NCBI GenBank assembly: GCA_902612965.1
Contig: CACMFN010000005.1
Coordinates: 45,941-109,940, forward strand
DNA: 64,000 bases
DNA from: an uncultured SAR116 cluster alpha proteobacterium
GTDB lineage: Bacteria; Pseudomonadota; Alphaproteobacteria; Puniceispirillales; GCA-002684695
Direction of reading: 5' to 3'
Under the pieces are notes generated by a model. That model saw only the letters and a list, made by a program, of their open reading frames with translations, searched no databases and was not told the origin of the DNA. The translations under genes were made by a program, and so were the position numbers. Numbering within the stretch: the first letter of the stretch is position 1; each line of letters opens with the position of its first letter. Shown one piece after another: positions 38,102 through 46,692 of the stretch.

Positions 38102-39763
38102 TCAACTATTTGTATCTTTCTCTACAAATAGAACTTGATTTTGAAGGTTTAAATAAGCCCTGAATAGATCTGATTCATTAATTGATCCTACATATTGATT
38201 AGTTTCAAAGTTTTTAACTGGTATAAACTCTCCAACAAAATTACTAGCCTCCTCAATTGATTTTACGAGGGAAATATTATTGTTTAAGACTAAATGATTA
38301 TCCTTTAACAGTTTTTTAATTTCATTTTTATTATCCACTTTAGAATTTATGGTGTCGTAAATAGTTATTTTGCCAATGTATTCATTATGTTTATTTATTA
38401 TAACAGCCTCTGTAACTTTATCTTTAGTCATTTTGATATTTACATCCTTGATTGATGTTTCTTCTCTAAAGGTTAGTGCTTGATTTGAAAGTATCTTTTC
38501 TAGAGGCATATCATCCATTTGAATATGCTGTCTTCCTAGACCAATTTTATAGCCCCGATCATTTAAAGCCATATCAAATAAAGAATCTCCATATAATCTA
38601 TGAGCAATAAAATTACTTACTTGGACTGCGATCATTGCAGCAACAGCGAATTCATAACTTCCCGTAAATTCAAGAATGATTAATGTTGTTGCTATAGGAG
38701 CTCCTATAGCTACGGCACCAACGGCTGCAGTGCCAGCTAATGCAAGCGCCGGCAAAGATACTGAAAATCCAAAAAATAAAATAACTTTTGCTAATAACCC
38801 TCCACCTGCAGCCCCAACGTAAAGAGCTGGAGCAAAAATACCCCCAAAAAAACCAAATCCAATACATAAAGAAGTCATTAAAATTTTTCCAAGTAAAATG
38901 ATTAGTAAAAATAGTAATCCATATTCATCTGAGAAAATACTATTCATTTCATTTGTACCTAGGCCTAGTATTTCTGGTAAAAAAATACCTACAGATCCAC
39001 AAATCAATGATGCTATAATAATTAAGTATGATGGATTTAAACCACTTAATTTTGCAGTTTTCCCACCAAGACGAATGCCAAACATAAAAAGAATAGCTAG
39101 CAAACCAAAAGCAGGAGAACAAATTAAAACAATTGGTGTAATTTCAGAAAGACTTGGCGCATTTGCAACTATTCTCAGACCAAGAGTTTCATTAAAAACT
39201 CCAGTGCCAACAGTCGATGCAGTTATTGAAGATATTGCGATAGCGCCACCTGCTCTTAAGGAAAAATGTCTTAAAATTGCTTCATGTGCAAAGACTAAAC
39301 CTGCAATTGGAGCATTAAAGCCAGCCGATATTGCAGCAGCAACCCCACAGCCAATAAATATTCCAGGTGGAAGTCTTTTTGATGTAAAACTTTCTAAGAA
39401 TGTTGCTACAGTCGCGCCAAAATGTACAAGAGGACCATACTGACCAACTGAGGCGCCTCCACTTGCGGAAATAAATGCTGTTAAAGTAGATCCAAATCCT
39501 TTCTTTACATCTATAGAATTATTTATTTGATGTGAAGCTAAAATTGCGTCTGGTGGGCCATGCCAGCGGTCAATATTAAAAATTTTTCTTATAATAATTA
39601 TTAATATGGCAGCAAATAAGAGTGAGATAATTGGAGCTAATGAGGATGGAAGGATGTCTGTTGACAAATTATTTTTGAAATCAGTTATAAAGGATACACC
39701 TTTTACAAATAAATTTGAAACAATGCCAAGTGTGCATCCAACACTAAGTCCTATTAGGAGCAA
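38102..39763 (-). CDS. CLC-family anion channel/transporter with CBS domains, atypical gate
   Basis: 553 aa as drawn. CLC core (about 1-400) followed by two CBS domains (about 420-545). FGGIFAPALYVGAAGG is normal, but the first filter motif GSGIP is replaced by RWHGPPDA and GREGP is GQYGP (residues 107-111), so Tyr109 stands where the proton-coupling gating Glu should be. Such proteins may be ungated Cl- channels or use another anion. Start: no in-frame ATG exists. TTG at 39763 has no ribosome site; ATT at 39805, 7 nt after AGGG, would add 14 residues including the expected pre-helix. Confidence 0.85.
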   Translation of the reverse strand: MLLIGLSVGCTLGIVSNLFVKGVSFITDFKNNLSTDILPSSLAPIISLLFAAILIIIIRKIFNIDRWHGPPDAILASHQINNSIDVKKGFGSTLTAFISASGGASVGQYGPLVHFGATVATFLESFTSKRLPPGIFIGCGVAAAISAGFNAPIAGLVFAHEAILRHFSLRAGGAIAISSITASTVGTGVFNETLGLRIVANAPSLSEITPIVLICSPAFGLLAILFMFGIRLGGKTAKLSGLNPSYLIIIASLICGSVGIFLPEILGLGTNEMNSIFSDEYGLLFLLIILLGKILMTSLCIGFGFFGGIFAPALYVGAAGGGLLAKVILFFGFSVSLPALALAGTAAVGAVAIGAPIATTLIILEFTGSYEFAVAAMIAVQVSNFIAHRLYGDSLFDMALNDRGYKIGLGRQHIQMDDMPLEKILSNQALTFREETSIKDVNIKMTKDKVTEAVIINKHNEYIGKITIYDTINSKVDNKNEIKKLLKDNHLVLNNNISLVKSIEEASNFVGEFIPVKNFETNQYVGSINESDLFRAYLNLQNQVLFVEKDTNS

Positions 39764-39841
39764 TGAAAAAAGATCTATTAATAGATTTTTAATTTTAGTG
39801 GTAATTGATTTGCCCTATAAAATTTTTCTATAAATTATACC

Positions 39842-40234
39842 CTAATTGAACTGTTTATTAAATGCACCAAAAATACTCTTTAATCGTGGTGAAGTCCCGC
39901 AATCAGCTGTTAGTTCAATATTTTTTTTGACATCTACCTCATCACCATCATACCTAAATTGAGAATATTTGTCATTTGCAGCAAGCCTTACCTTCCAGTC
40001 TGACATTACTTTTATTCTTGTAACGCCATTAGAAAAATATGATTTCCTATTATAAGGTCTTGTTACAACCATAAATGTATCATCATGTACTGAGCATAAA
40101 TTATTAAGTTTGATTGTTGCAACCATCAAAGACGGTTTTTTAAATGAGTCTAATATTATGGGAACTATAATTAGTACAAACACTAAAACTACAAATATTG
40201 ATAAAATGCCACCTATTAAATATATTTTTTTCAT
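39842..40234 (-). CDS. Membrane-anchored protein of unknown function
   Basis: 130 aa. One N-terminal membrane helix (about 4-28), then a small beta-rich extracytoplasmic domain with two cysteines (near residues 47 and 112) that could pair. No family recognised. It is encoded 9 nt downstream of the FliL-like gene on the same strand, which suggests shared expression and an inner-membrane/periplasmic role. Confidence 0.6.
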   Translation of the reverse strand: MKKIYLIGGILSIFVVLVFVLIIVPIILDSFKKPSLMVATIKLNNLCSVHDDTFMVVTRPYNRKSYFSNGVTRIKVMSDWKVRLAANDKYSQFRYDGDEVDVKKNIELTADCGTSPRLKSIFGAFNKQFN

Positions 40235-40243
40235 GATTAAAAT

Positions 40244-40765
40244 TTATCTTATTGCAAATGCTGTAAAATGGACACCCTCAATTGCTGGTTCCTCAGATAG
40301 ACTTTCAAGTTTTGAGTTAATTTCAGATAACAGTTTATGAGCCAGGTTTTCTTTTCCTATCTTTGTTCTGGCATCTTCTTCTGGTGTTTCAGCAATAGTA
40401 TCAAGTATTACTCTCCTTAGAGCTGGTTCATGATGCTTGATTCTGGCTAAGTAAAACTCACCTTCAAATGTTGATAAGGCAATTTCAGTATTCATTATAT
40501 TTTTGTCATTTTTAAAATTTGCTGAAAAAGATAATTGAAATTGAAAATATGAAAGTTTAGGAGGTAATAATGCACTTACAAGACCATCTTCATCAATGTT
40601 TTCTTCTGAAGAAAAGTTGTCTATTTGCAAGTGTTCTTCTAACAGTTGCTCTGAACTTTTTGGAGGAACAGTTAAAACATTATAACCAAGGAAGTAAAAT
40701 AAAATTACTAATATACTCGCAGTTGCGCATAGAACAATTAAAATTGGAATTTTTTTAAATATCAT
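40244..40765 (-). CDS. FliL-like flagellar basal-body-associated protein
   Basis: 173 aa. One N-terminal membrane helix (about 6-30), a Glu-rich linker, then a domain fitting FliL (PF03748): YFQFQLSFSA beta strand, EPALRRVILDTIAETPEEDARTKIGKENLAHKLLSEIN helices and a closing VHFTAFAIR. FliL rings support the stator units of the flagellar motor. motA/motB lie 6.5 kb away in this window, which supports the assignment. Its own upstream region shows no sigma-54 site. FliL sequences are weakly conserved, so it could be a stomatin-like accessory protein of another system. Confidence 0.65.
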   Translation of the reverse strand: MIFKKIPILIVLCATASILVILFYFLGYNVLTVPPKSSEQLLEEHLQIDNFSSEENIDEDGLVSALLPPKLSYFQFQLSFSANFKNDKNIMNTEIALSTFEGEFYLARIKHHEPALRRVILDTIAETPEEDARTKIGKENLAHKLLSEINSKLESLSEEPAIEGVHFTAFAIR

Positions 40766-40913
40766 TTCAAATTAGAAAGAAAAGTTAATAAGTATCTCAA
40801 ATAATATAACGACAAAAATATATTTTTATAAATATATAAAGTTTAATTAAAGTTTTAAGTATTGGGTCGTATTTAAATTGTACAAGTATTATAAATTACC
40901 CTTAGGCGGATCA

Positions 40914-41375
40914 ATGAAAAAAAGTCATCTTTACTTACCGATTTTAATATTTTTATTTGGGTGCCAGGTTTACATGGACCCAAGGAATGAACCTTTAATG
41001 CTGGTAACAGAAGAAGAATGGTCAGAATTAAAAACTGTAAAAGAAACAAATTTTGAAATTGAACCTGATCCAATTCAACCACCTCCTGAACTTCCAGGCA
41101 GTGAAAAGATAGGGTTTATTGACGCAACCACAGCCAGACTTTATGGTTGCAGGGCTCTTACAACATTAAAAATGATGCATGAGGGACCATATGATCATGG
41201 TATTATTGCTACAAAAAATAGAGCACTCAGTTTAGGTGCTGATATGATGGTAGCTGGGAAAATGGGTGAGTACAAAGTTGGTACAGCTGAAAACAAGATC
41301 ACTATAAGTCAATTTAATGTTGAATTGTACAGATGCCCTGATAGTGCTTTTGAAGAGGAAAAAATCAATGGATAA
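40914..41375 (+). CDS. Small lipoprotein, unknown function
   Basis: 153 aa from the ATG at 40914, which follows AGGCGG by 4 nt; the open frame to 40878 is not used because it would bury the signal. Signal MKKSHLYLPILIFLFGC ends in the lipobox LFGC, so the mature protein starts at Cys17. A Pro-rich linker is followed by a compact domain (about 70-145) with TARLYGCRALTTLK and a C-terminal Cys, reminiscent of DUF4156-type lipoproteins. The following gene overlaps it by 8 nt. Confidence 0.7.
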   Translation: MKKSHLYLPILIFLFGCQVYMDPRNEPLMLVTEEEWSELKTVKETNFEIEPDPIQPPPELPGSEKIGFIDATTARLYGCRALTTLKMMHEGPYDHGIIATKNRALSLGADMMVAGKMGEYKVGTAENKITISQFNVELYRCPDSAFEEEKING

Positions 41376-41664
41376 TGTAATAAGATTAAGTGAATATAGA
41401 AATTTTTCATCAAATAAGAATGACGAACAAAATACTGATCTTACATCTAAACAAATCAAAAAATTAGAAAATTTAAGAGATGATATAGAAAAGTTACTAA
41501 ATACAGCTACTGCTATTCATGGAGAACCTTTAGGTGTTGGTCTTGCTGCTGGTAGATATGCTGCAATGAAGCTATATCAGATGCACGGCAGGGCTGAAAC
41601 AATGGCTTTTTTTGATAGTTGTATTCAAACAGTTGAAATTTCAGAAGATATTTCAGCAAAATAA
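41368..41664 (+). CDS. Small cytoplasmic protein, unknown function
   Basis: 98 aa from the ATG at 41368, preceded by GAGGAA at 41355-41360. Upstream in-frame codons to 41317 lie inside the lipoprotein gene and are rejected. The protein is mainly helical: a charged region (SKQIKKLENLRDDIEKLL) likely to form a short coiled coil, then a Gly/Ala-rich helix with HGEPLGVGLAAGRYAAM. No family recognised. It overlaps the lipoprotein gene by 8 nt and converges on the bactofilin operon. Confidence 0.6.
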   Translation: MDNVIRLSEYRNFSSNKNDEQNTDLTSKQIKKLENLRDDIEKLLNTATAIHGEPLGVGLAAGRYAAMKLYQMHGRAETMAFFDSCIQTVEISEDISAK

Positions 41665-41668
41665 AAAA

Positions 41669-41986
41669 TTATGAAACTCTAGATATACTTCCAGCAATCT
41701 CAGCTCCTGACGCAACTTCAATGGAGTTTGTTAATAATTCACCGTCAACTCTAGCAGTGTGAGAAACTTTTAACTGATAAGATTTAACTTTACCTTTTAA
41801 ATCCCCTTCAATCACTATTATTCTAGCATCAACTTCACCTTCAAATTTGCTTCCTTCTTCTAGAATGACTTCATTTGCATTTATATTTCCAGAAAAACTT
41901 CCTGCAACAACAACTTTTGAATCTTGGGCGGTTAGAACACCTTCTACCACCGAAACCTCTTTAGATATGTAAGTTATTTCACTCAT
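41669..41986 (-). CDS. Bactofilin (third of three)
   Basis: 105 aa, almost entirely a right-handed beta-helix of about 6-residue strands ending in Gly/hydrophobic turns, for example VVVAGSFSGNINANEVILEEGSKFEGEVDARIIVIEGDLKGKV. This is the bactofilin (DUF583) plan: nucleotide-free cytoskeletal filaments at the membrane. It is the shortest copy, with very short tails. Its start overlaps the preceding bactofilin by 8 nt. Confidence 0.88.
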   Translation of the reverse strand: MSEITYISKEVSVVEGVLTAQDSKVVVAGSFSGNINANEVILEEGSKFEGEVDARIIVIEGDLKGKVKSYQLKVSHTARVDGELLTNSIEVASGAEIAGSISRVS

Positions 41987-42386
41987 TTTCTATATTTTCC
42001 TCAATAGTTTCATCTGATGTTTCAACAGTTTTATCTTTAGTTTTAGATTTTTTTGATTTTTGGTCTGTATCATCCCAGTTGTAGACAACTCTGCAATTTA
42101 GCGCAGCACCTCTATCCATTTGTAATGATTGATATCTGATTTCACCGCTAACTCGTGATGTGTCAGTTAACCATATTGACTCAGCTTGCATAGTGCCTTC
42201 GTAAATTCCTGAGATAACTGCTAAGTCAGCCTTTATGCCACCTTTAAAATGTGCGTCTTGCCCAATAGTAATTTTACCAATATCGATATCAGCTTCTACA
42301 TCACCATTTATCTCTAATGCTTTAGCGCCAGTAATCTTTCCTTTAAACTTTGCGCCACTTCCAATTGATGATTGTTGGTCAGACAT
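41979..42386 (-). CDS. Bactofilin (second of three)
   Basis: 135 aa. Bactofilin beta-helix from about residue 5 to 105 (FKGKITGAKALEINGDVEA, ITIGQDAHFKGGIKADLAVI), then a charged C-terminal tail rich in Lys, Asp and Glu (KSKKSKTKDKTVETSDE) that could bind a partner. It starts 3 nt after the first bactofilin stop and overlaps the third by 8 nt. Confidence 0.9.
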   Translation of the reverse strand: MSDQQSSIGSGAKFKGKITGAKALEINGDVEADIDIGKITIGQDAHFKGGIKADLAVISGIYEGTMQAESIWLTDTSRVSGEIRYQSLQMDRGAALNCRVVYNWDDTDQKSKKSKTKDKTVETSDETIEENIENE

Positions 42387-42389
42387 ATT

Positions 42390-42791
42390 TTACAACTCCT
42401 CATTATTATCTAAATTTTCAACAGGTGTATCACTAAGTTGCTTTGTTTTTCTTAATTTCAATGCAATATTGGCGCCACTTTCAATTTCCAATTTTCCATA
42501 GCTCAACCTACCATTCAGGTCCCCAGTACTTAAAATATTTACAACTCTTGCTGATAATTTTCCTTCGAGCTTGCCGGCTAAATAGCATTGCCCTGCTTTT
42601 ACAGTCCCGGTCACCACACCTGACGGTCCTATTTCAAGCGATTCGCAATTAATTTCACCGTCTACATTGCCATTAATAATTAAATTCCCTGAACTTGTAA
42701 CAGTTCCAGTTATTGTGATTTCATCACTTATAACTGATACAGATCCCTCTAACTCATTGTCCTTCATAAGATTCTTTACTGGATTAAGCAT
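42390..42791 (-). CDS. Bactofilin (first of three)
   Basis: 133 aa. A short N-terminal tail (MLNPVKNLMKDN) resembling the membrane-targeting peptide of bactofilins precedes the beta-helix (about 20-110; NLIINGNVDGEINCESLEI, GVVTGTVKAGQCYLAG). First gene of the three-bactofilin operon, divergent from the small membrane protein and M23 endopeptidase genes across 141 bases. Bactofilins position cell-wall enzymes in Caulobacter, Helicobacter and Myxococcus. Confidence 0.92.
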   Translation of the reverse strand: MLNPVKNLMKDNELEGSVSVISDEITITGTVTSSGNLIINGNVDGEINCESLEIGPSGVVTGTVKAGQCYLAGKLEGKLSARVVNILSTGDLNGRLSYGKLEIESGANIALKLRKTKQLSDTPVENLDNNEEL

Positions 42792-42932
42792 TTGTTTACT
42801 CTACATAAATTAACATTAAAAAAACAAATTTTTTTATATTACATTATAACGACTGTTGCCGTTTATATAATAGGAAAATATATTATAAATATTATCCTAT
42901 GTACTAGTAATTTTTAATTAAAGGCAAGTAAA

Positions 42933-43214
42933 ATGACAAGTGAAGTTGTAAATTTGAGAGAAAGAATCGAAAAAGTTCGTGCTGAAATGGCGGGAGAAAG
43001 TAATCACGTCGATGAGGATACTGTTAAGGATGACAGTAATTCTGTTAATAATAACCAAAATGATAATAGTTTTTCAGATAAATCCAGTAAAAGTGATTTG
43101 CCTGATTTTAAATTAACAGTACAAAACCCTGTTTCACCTAGAATTTTGCTTTTTCTAATTATTATGCAACTAATAACCAGTATTACTTTAGTGGCGGTTA
43201 TTTATTTAAAATAA
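42933..43214 (+). CDS. Small tail-anchored membrane protein
   Basis: 93 aa. A charged N-terminal helix (VNLRERIEKVRAEM), an Asp/Asn/Ser-rich disordered linker (about 25-65), and one C-terminal membrane helix (about 70-91). No family recognised. It lies 8 nt upstream of the M23 endopeptidase gene and divergent from the bactofilins, so a role as membrane adaptor linking bactofilin filaments to the endopeptidase is a reasonable guess from position only. AGGCAAG precedes its ATG. Confidence 0.65.
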   Translation: MTSEVVNLRERIEKVRAEMAGESNHVDEDTVKDDSNSVNNNQNDNSFSDKSSKSDLPDFKLTVQNPVSPRILLFLIIMQLITSITLVAVIYLK

Positions 43215-43222
43215 GTAAATAG

Positions 43223-44731
43223 ATGAATTTTAATAACTTTTTATATATATTTTCTTTTTTCAATGGCGTTAGGACCAAAAGAGTTACTGAAGGTAAGCAC
43301 TTTTTTTTGAGAAATTACTCAGGTCTCTCATGGCATTTACGTGAGAGAAGATATTTATTGATGACTAAAAGAGGTCCTGTAGAATATGTTTTTAGTTTAA
43401 AACATTACTTAGCATGTTTTGCTGTTTTTTTGTTTGGTTTATGTTCCAGCCTCACAATTTTGTCGTCATTTATAATTAATGTAATTAAAGATGATCTTGT
43501 TTCACCAGCAGTTGCCACTCCTATTGTTGTTGCAGATTTTATAGACACTAGAGCACTATCGAAAAATTATGAAAATCGAGATCAAATTCAAAACCAAAAC
43601 TTTAGAAAGATCGTTTTCAATAAAACTGACTATTTAAAAAGTGCTGATTATGAAAATTACCAAAAGAACCTAAACAAAAATATAATAGCGAACCTCTATA
43701 ACCCTTTAGATGAAATTGTGATAAAAAGTCGTAAACATGAAGAAGATAAATTTAAAGATATTCAGACATCTAAACCCGTTATTTACTCAGCGTCTTTAAG
43801 CCCAAAGATTTTGAATGACAGCTTAAATATTGATCAATTTACTAATTATAATACGCTAAAGAGTTTTAATAGTATTGAAATAGAAGAAGAAAATAATAAT
43901 ATTTCGAATTTAATGTCTTGGTTTCTACCAAAAGAGAGTAATACAAACTTGATAGTAAAAGATGTTTTTAATGTAAAAGATTTTGAAACAAAATCTAAGT
44001 TAAGTAAAAATAAAGATTTAGACCAAGACTTTGGTACTAATGGTCTGCCAATAAATCCTGCTAAAATGCCACTTGAGGCAGAAGCATACAGAATTTTAGC
44101 AGGTTTTGATAGCGAGATTATACAATTCAAAGATTTGTTAACAACTCTTTCTTTAAGTGTTGGAGATGGAATAAATTCCAAAATTCAAAATGTTCTTGAA
44201 AACAGAAATGTTGTTTCTCCAGAATCACCATTATTTTTCAAACTTTTAACTGATCGTGTCAGCTTAACTAAAGATTTGCGTTTGGCTTTAAATTATATCC
44301 CATTAAAATCTCCAATGGATTATTATTATATATCAAGTAAATATGGTTACAGGAAAGACCCGATAACCAAGAAAAAACGTTTCCATCCTGGTATAGATTT
44401 AGCTGGTACATGGCATGAAGATGTTCTTGCTCCAGCAGATGGCACAGTCTTCTTTGCAGGTACTAATGGCGGTTATGGAAAGATGGTGAAAATCAAGCAT
44501 AAGTACGGTATTGTTACTACTTATGGTCATCTTCAAAAAATACTTGTAAGAAAAGGCCAAAAAGTTACTATTGGAAATAGGATCGGTAAAATGGGAACTA
44601 CAGGCCGATCAACAGGGCAACATCTTCACTATGAAATTTGGGTTAATAAAAAACATGTTGATCCATTTATCTTTATAAAAGAAGGCAAAAAACTTCTTAC
44701 TAGAAATATTTTACAAGCGTCTTCAAATTAA
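43223..44731 (+). CDS. Membrane-anchored M23 (LytM-type) endopeptidase
   Basis: 502 aa. Basic cytoplasmic start, one membrane helix (about 62-88), a long variable periplasmic stalk (about 90-370) and an M23 domain (about 370-490). The zinc/catalytic residues are intact: His388 and Asp392 in HPGID, the His in TTYGHLQ, and His467/His469 in HLHYE, so it should be an active peptidoglycan DD- or DL-endopeptidase. Adjacent bactofilins suggest localisation by a cytoskeleton, as for Helicobacter Csd1 with CcmA. The N-terminal start is not certain. Confidence 0.9.
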   Translation: MNFNNFLYIFSFFNGVRTKRVTEGKHFFLRNYSGLSWHLRERRYLLMTKRGPVEYVFSLKHYLACFAVFLFGLCSSLTILSSFIINVIKDDLVSPAVATPIVVADFIDTRALSKNYENRDQIQNQNFRKIVFNKTDYLKSADYENYQKNLNKNIIANLYNPLDEIVIKSRKHEEDKFKDIQTSKPVIYSASLSPKILNDSLNIDQFTNYNTLKSFNSIEIEEENNNISNLMSWFLPKESNTNLIVKDVFNVKDFETKSKLSKNKDLDQDFGTNGLPINPAKMPLEAEAYRILAGFDSEIIQFKDLLTTLSLSVGDGINSKIQNVLENRNVVSPESPLFFKLLTDRVSLTKDLRLALNYIPLKSPMDYYYISSKYGYRKDPITKKKRFHPGIDLAGTWHEDVLAPADGTVFFAGTNGGYGKMVKIKHKYGIVTTYGHLQKILVRKGQKVTIGNRIGKMGTTGRSTGQHLHYEIWVNKKHVDPFIFIKEGKKLLTRNILQASSN

Positions 44732-44747
44732 TACTTCTCTAATTGCA

Positions 44748-46238
44748 TTAACTTATTTCAGCTAGTCGAGATTGTCTCTTTCTTTGTGCAGATGAGGGTA
44801 TTTTCATTATTTCTCTATATTTTGCAACTGTTCTTCTCGCAAGATCAATTCCGTCCTTTTTCATTATAGTAGCTATAGCCTCGTCACTAAGAGGTTTCTT
44901 AGAAGGCTCTTCAGAAATTAGCTTTTTGATTGTTTCTCGAACTGCTGTAGCTGCATGAGTTTCATTATTATCTGCTGAGTTAAGCGAAACACTGAAAAAA
45001 TACTTCATTGCAAAGCACCCTCTTGGTGTTTCAATAGTAAGACCAGTTGTAACTCTGCTCACAGTACTTTCATGCATTCCAACATTAGAAGCAATATCTC
45101 TTAAGACCATAGGTTTTAAATGTGACAGTCCTTTTTCTAAAAATTCTTCTTGTTGCGCGATAATTGCTGACGCAATTGTAAGTGTTGTAGAATTTCTTTG
45201 TTCTACGGACCTTTTTAACCATCTAGCTGAGGCAATTGTATCAGAAATATATGTTGAAGAATTAACATCATGTTTTTTTGAACTTAATTCTGAAATATAA
45301 TTTTCATCTATAACTACCGCTGGAAGTGTTGACTTATTAAGCTCTACAACCCATCCTTTTCTTCCTTTTGAAACTATAACATCTGGTGAATTTTGGATAG
45401 TTTCATCGAATGAATATGATTCCCCTGGTTTTGGGTTTAAGCTTCTTATAAGAGTTATTGATTTAGATATTTCATCTTGATCAAAGTTAGTTATTTTCAT
45501 CAAATGTTTTATTTCACCTTTAGCAAGCAGATCCAAATTATCTAATAAAATATCTAAACCATCAGAAAGTAGGGACTTTTCATTAAGTTGGATTTTTAGG
45601 CACTCAGATAAATTTCTTGCAAAAACACCTGCTGGTTCTAATTTTTGAAGTTTAAATAAAACTTCTTCAATTTCGTTAATATTACACTCAGTTTCTTTTG
45701 AAATTTGATCTAAGTCACTGCTAATCCATCCTGTTGGCTCAAGATAATCAATTAAAAAAGAAGCAATCACAAGATCTTTGGGTGTCTTTAATTCAAGGCT
45801 AATTTGTTTCTGAATATGTTCTTTTAATGTTTCCGGCTTATTAGCTAAGTTATCAATATAGTCATCAAAGTCTTCTGGTGTAACTTTATTCAAACTAGTG
45901 CCTAGTGTATCAAGTTTTGGTCTTTCGTTAACTTCAGTTTCATATCTATTTTCATAATCTTGATTATTGGAGGGATCATCAGAGATCGAGTTTCCATTTT
46001 TGAAATCATCTGAAATATTGGATGTTATATTTTCATTTTTATTATTTTCTTCACCACTTCTTGATTTACTGTCAATACTTGTTTCAATCTCTAAAAAAGG
46101 GTTTTCTGATTGTTGATTTTCTAAATATTGACAAAGCTCTATATTTGTCATCTGAAGTAATTTTATAGCCTGCTGAAGTTGAGGCGTCATAACTAATGAC
46201 TGGCTTTGTCGCATTTTAATTTGTTGTGCTAATTGCAT
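44748..46238 (-). CDS. rpoN: RNA polymerase sigma-54 factor
   Basis: 496 aa from the ATG at 46238; an ATG 12 nt upstream (46250) is rejected because the GGAGGG ribosome site lies between the two. Region I (QSLVMTPQLQQAIKLLQMTNIEL) binds activators; an acidic region II follows (about 50-110); the core-binding and DNA-binding domains end with the RpoN box ARRTVAKYREIM near residues 470-485. It directs transcription from GG-N10-GC promoters with AAA+ activators, none of which is in the window. One such promoter precedes motA. Confidence 0.96.
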   Translation of the reverse strand: MQLAQQIKMRQSQSLVMTPQLQQAIKLLQMTNIELCQYLENQQSENPFLEIETSIDSKSRSGEENNKNENITSNISDDFKNGNSISDDPSNNQDYENRYETEVNERPKLDTLGTSLNKVTPEDFDDYIDNLANKPETLKEHIQKQISLELKTPKDLVIASFLIDYLEPTGWISSDLDQISKETECNINEIEEVLFKLQKLEPAGVFARNLSECLKIQLNEKSLLSDGLDILLDNLDLLAKGEIKHLMKITNFDQDEISKSITLIRSLNPKPGESYSFDETIQNSPDVIVSKGRKGWVVELNKSTLPAVVIDENYISELSSKKHDVNSSTYISDTIASARWLKRSVEQRNSTTLTIASAIIAQQEEFLEKGLSHLKPMVLRDIASNVGMHESTVSRVTTGLTIETPRGCFAMKYFFSVSLNSADNNETHAATAVRETIKKLISEEPSKKPLSDEAIATIMKKDGIDLARRTVAKYREIMKIPSSAQRKRQSRLAEIS

Positions 46239-46431
46239 AATTCCCTCCATCGTTTAGAGAGATATTTGTTTAAAAAAGTAATCTTTTCAAAATTTTAATT
46301 TGACTTGATAAAAAGTCATATTTCTGACTGACTAAAACATTTATGTTTCTTATAAATTTGGATATTAATTATTATTTAATTTTTTTCTTATTTATGCTAA
46401 ATGTCATTTAATTGACAATAAAAACAAAATT

Positions 46432-46692
46432 ATGTCTCAATCCTCTTCATCAAATAATACCAAAAAAGTATGTCGAACTTGCATGGTTATTAGAATGTTT
46501 GTGTTGGCCATGTTAGTTCTTGTTATTGTAGGCCTTCTGGCAAGAGAGCAGATGAGCTATTTGTCATTTATTACAACTTGGAATGTAGCTATTGCAATAA
46601 TGATCTTTGGAGTTTTGAGTTTTATTGTAAAATTTATTCTTTGGAAATTTGAAGAAAAAAAGGATTCTAACGATCCTTTACAAAACGACTAG
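46432..46692 (+). CDS. Small two-helix membrane protein, unknown function
   Basis: 86 aa. Ser/Asn-rich start, a CRTC motif (Cys14, Cys17), then two membrane helices (about 20-41 and 49-71) and a charged C-terminus. The Cys pair just before the first helix could bind metal or form a disulfide. No family recognised. Its 3' end overlaps the DUF1566 gene (opposite strand) by 26 nt. Confidence 0.55.
   Translation: MSQSSSSNNTKKVCRTCMVIRMFVLAMLVLVIVGLLAREQMSYLSFITTWNVAIAIMIFGVLSFIVKFILWKFEEKKDSNDPLQND

Noticed and set aside
38898..39443. 181-aa open frame antisense to the CLC gene.
   Set aside because: Shadow of a hydrophobic membrane-protein frame; no domain, and the sense strand has clear CLC motifs.
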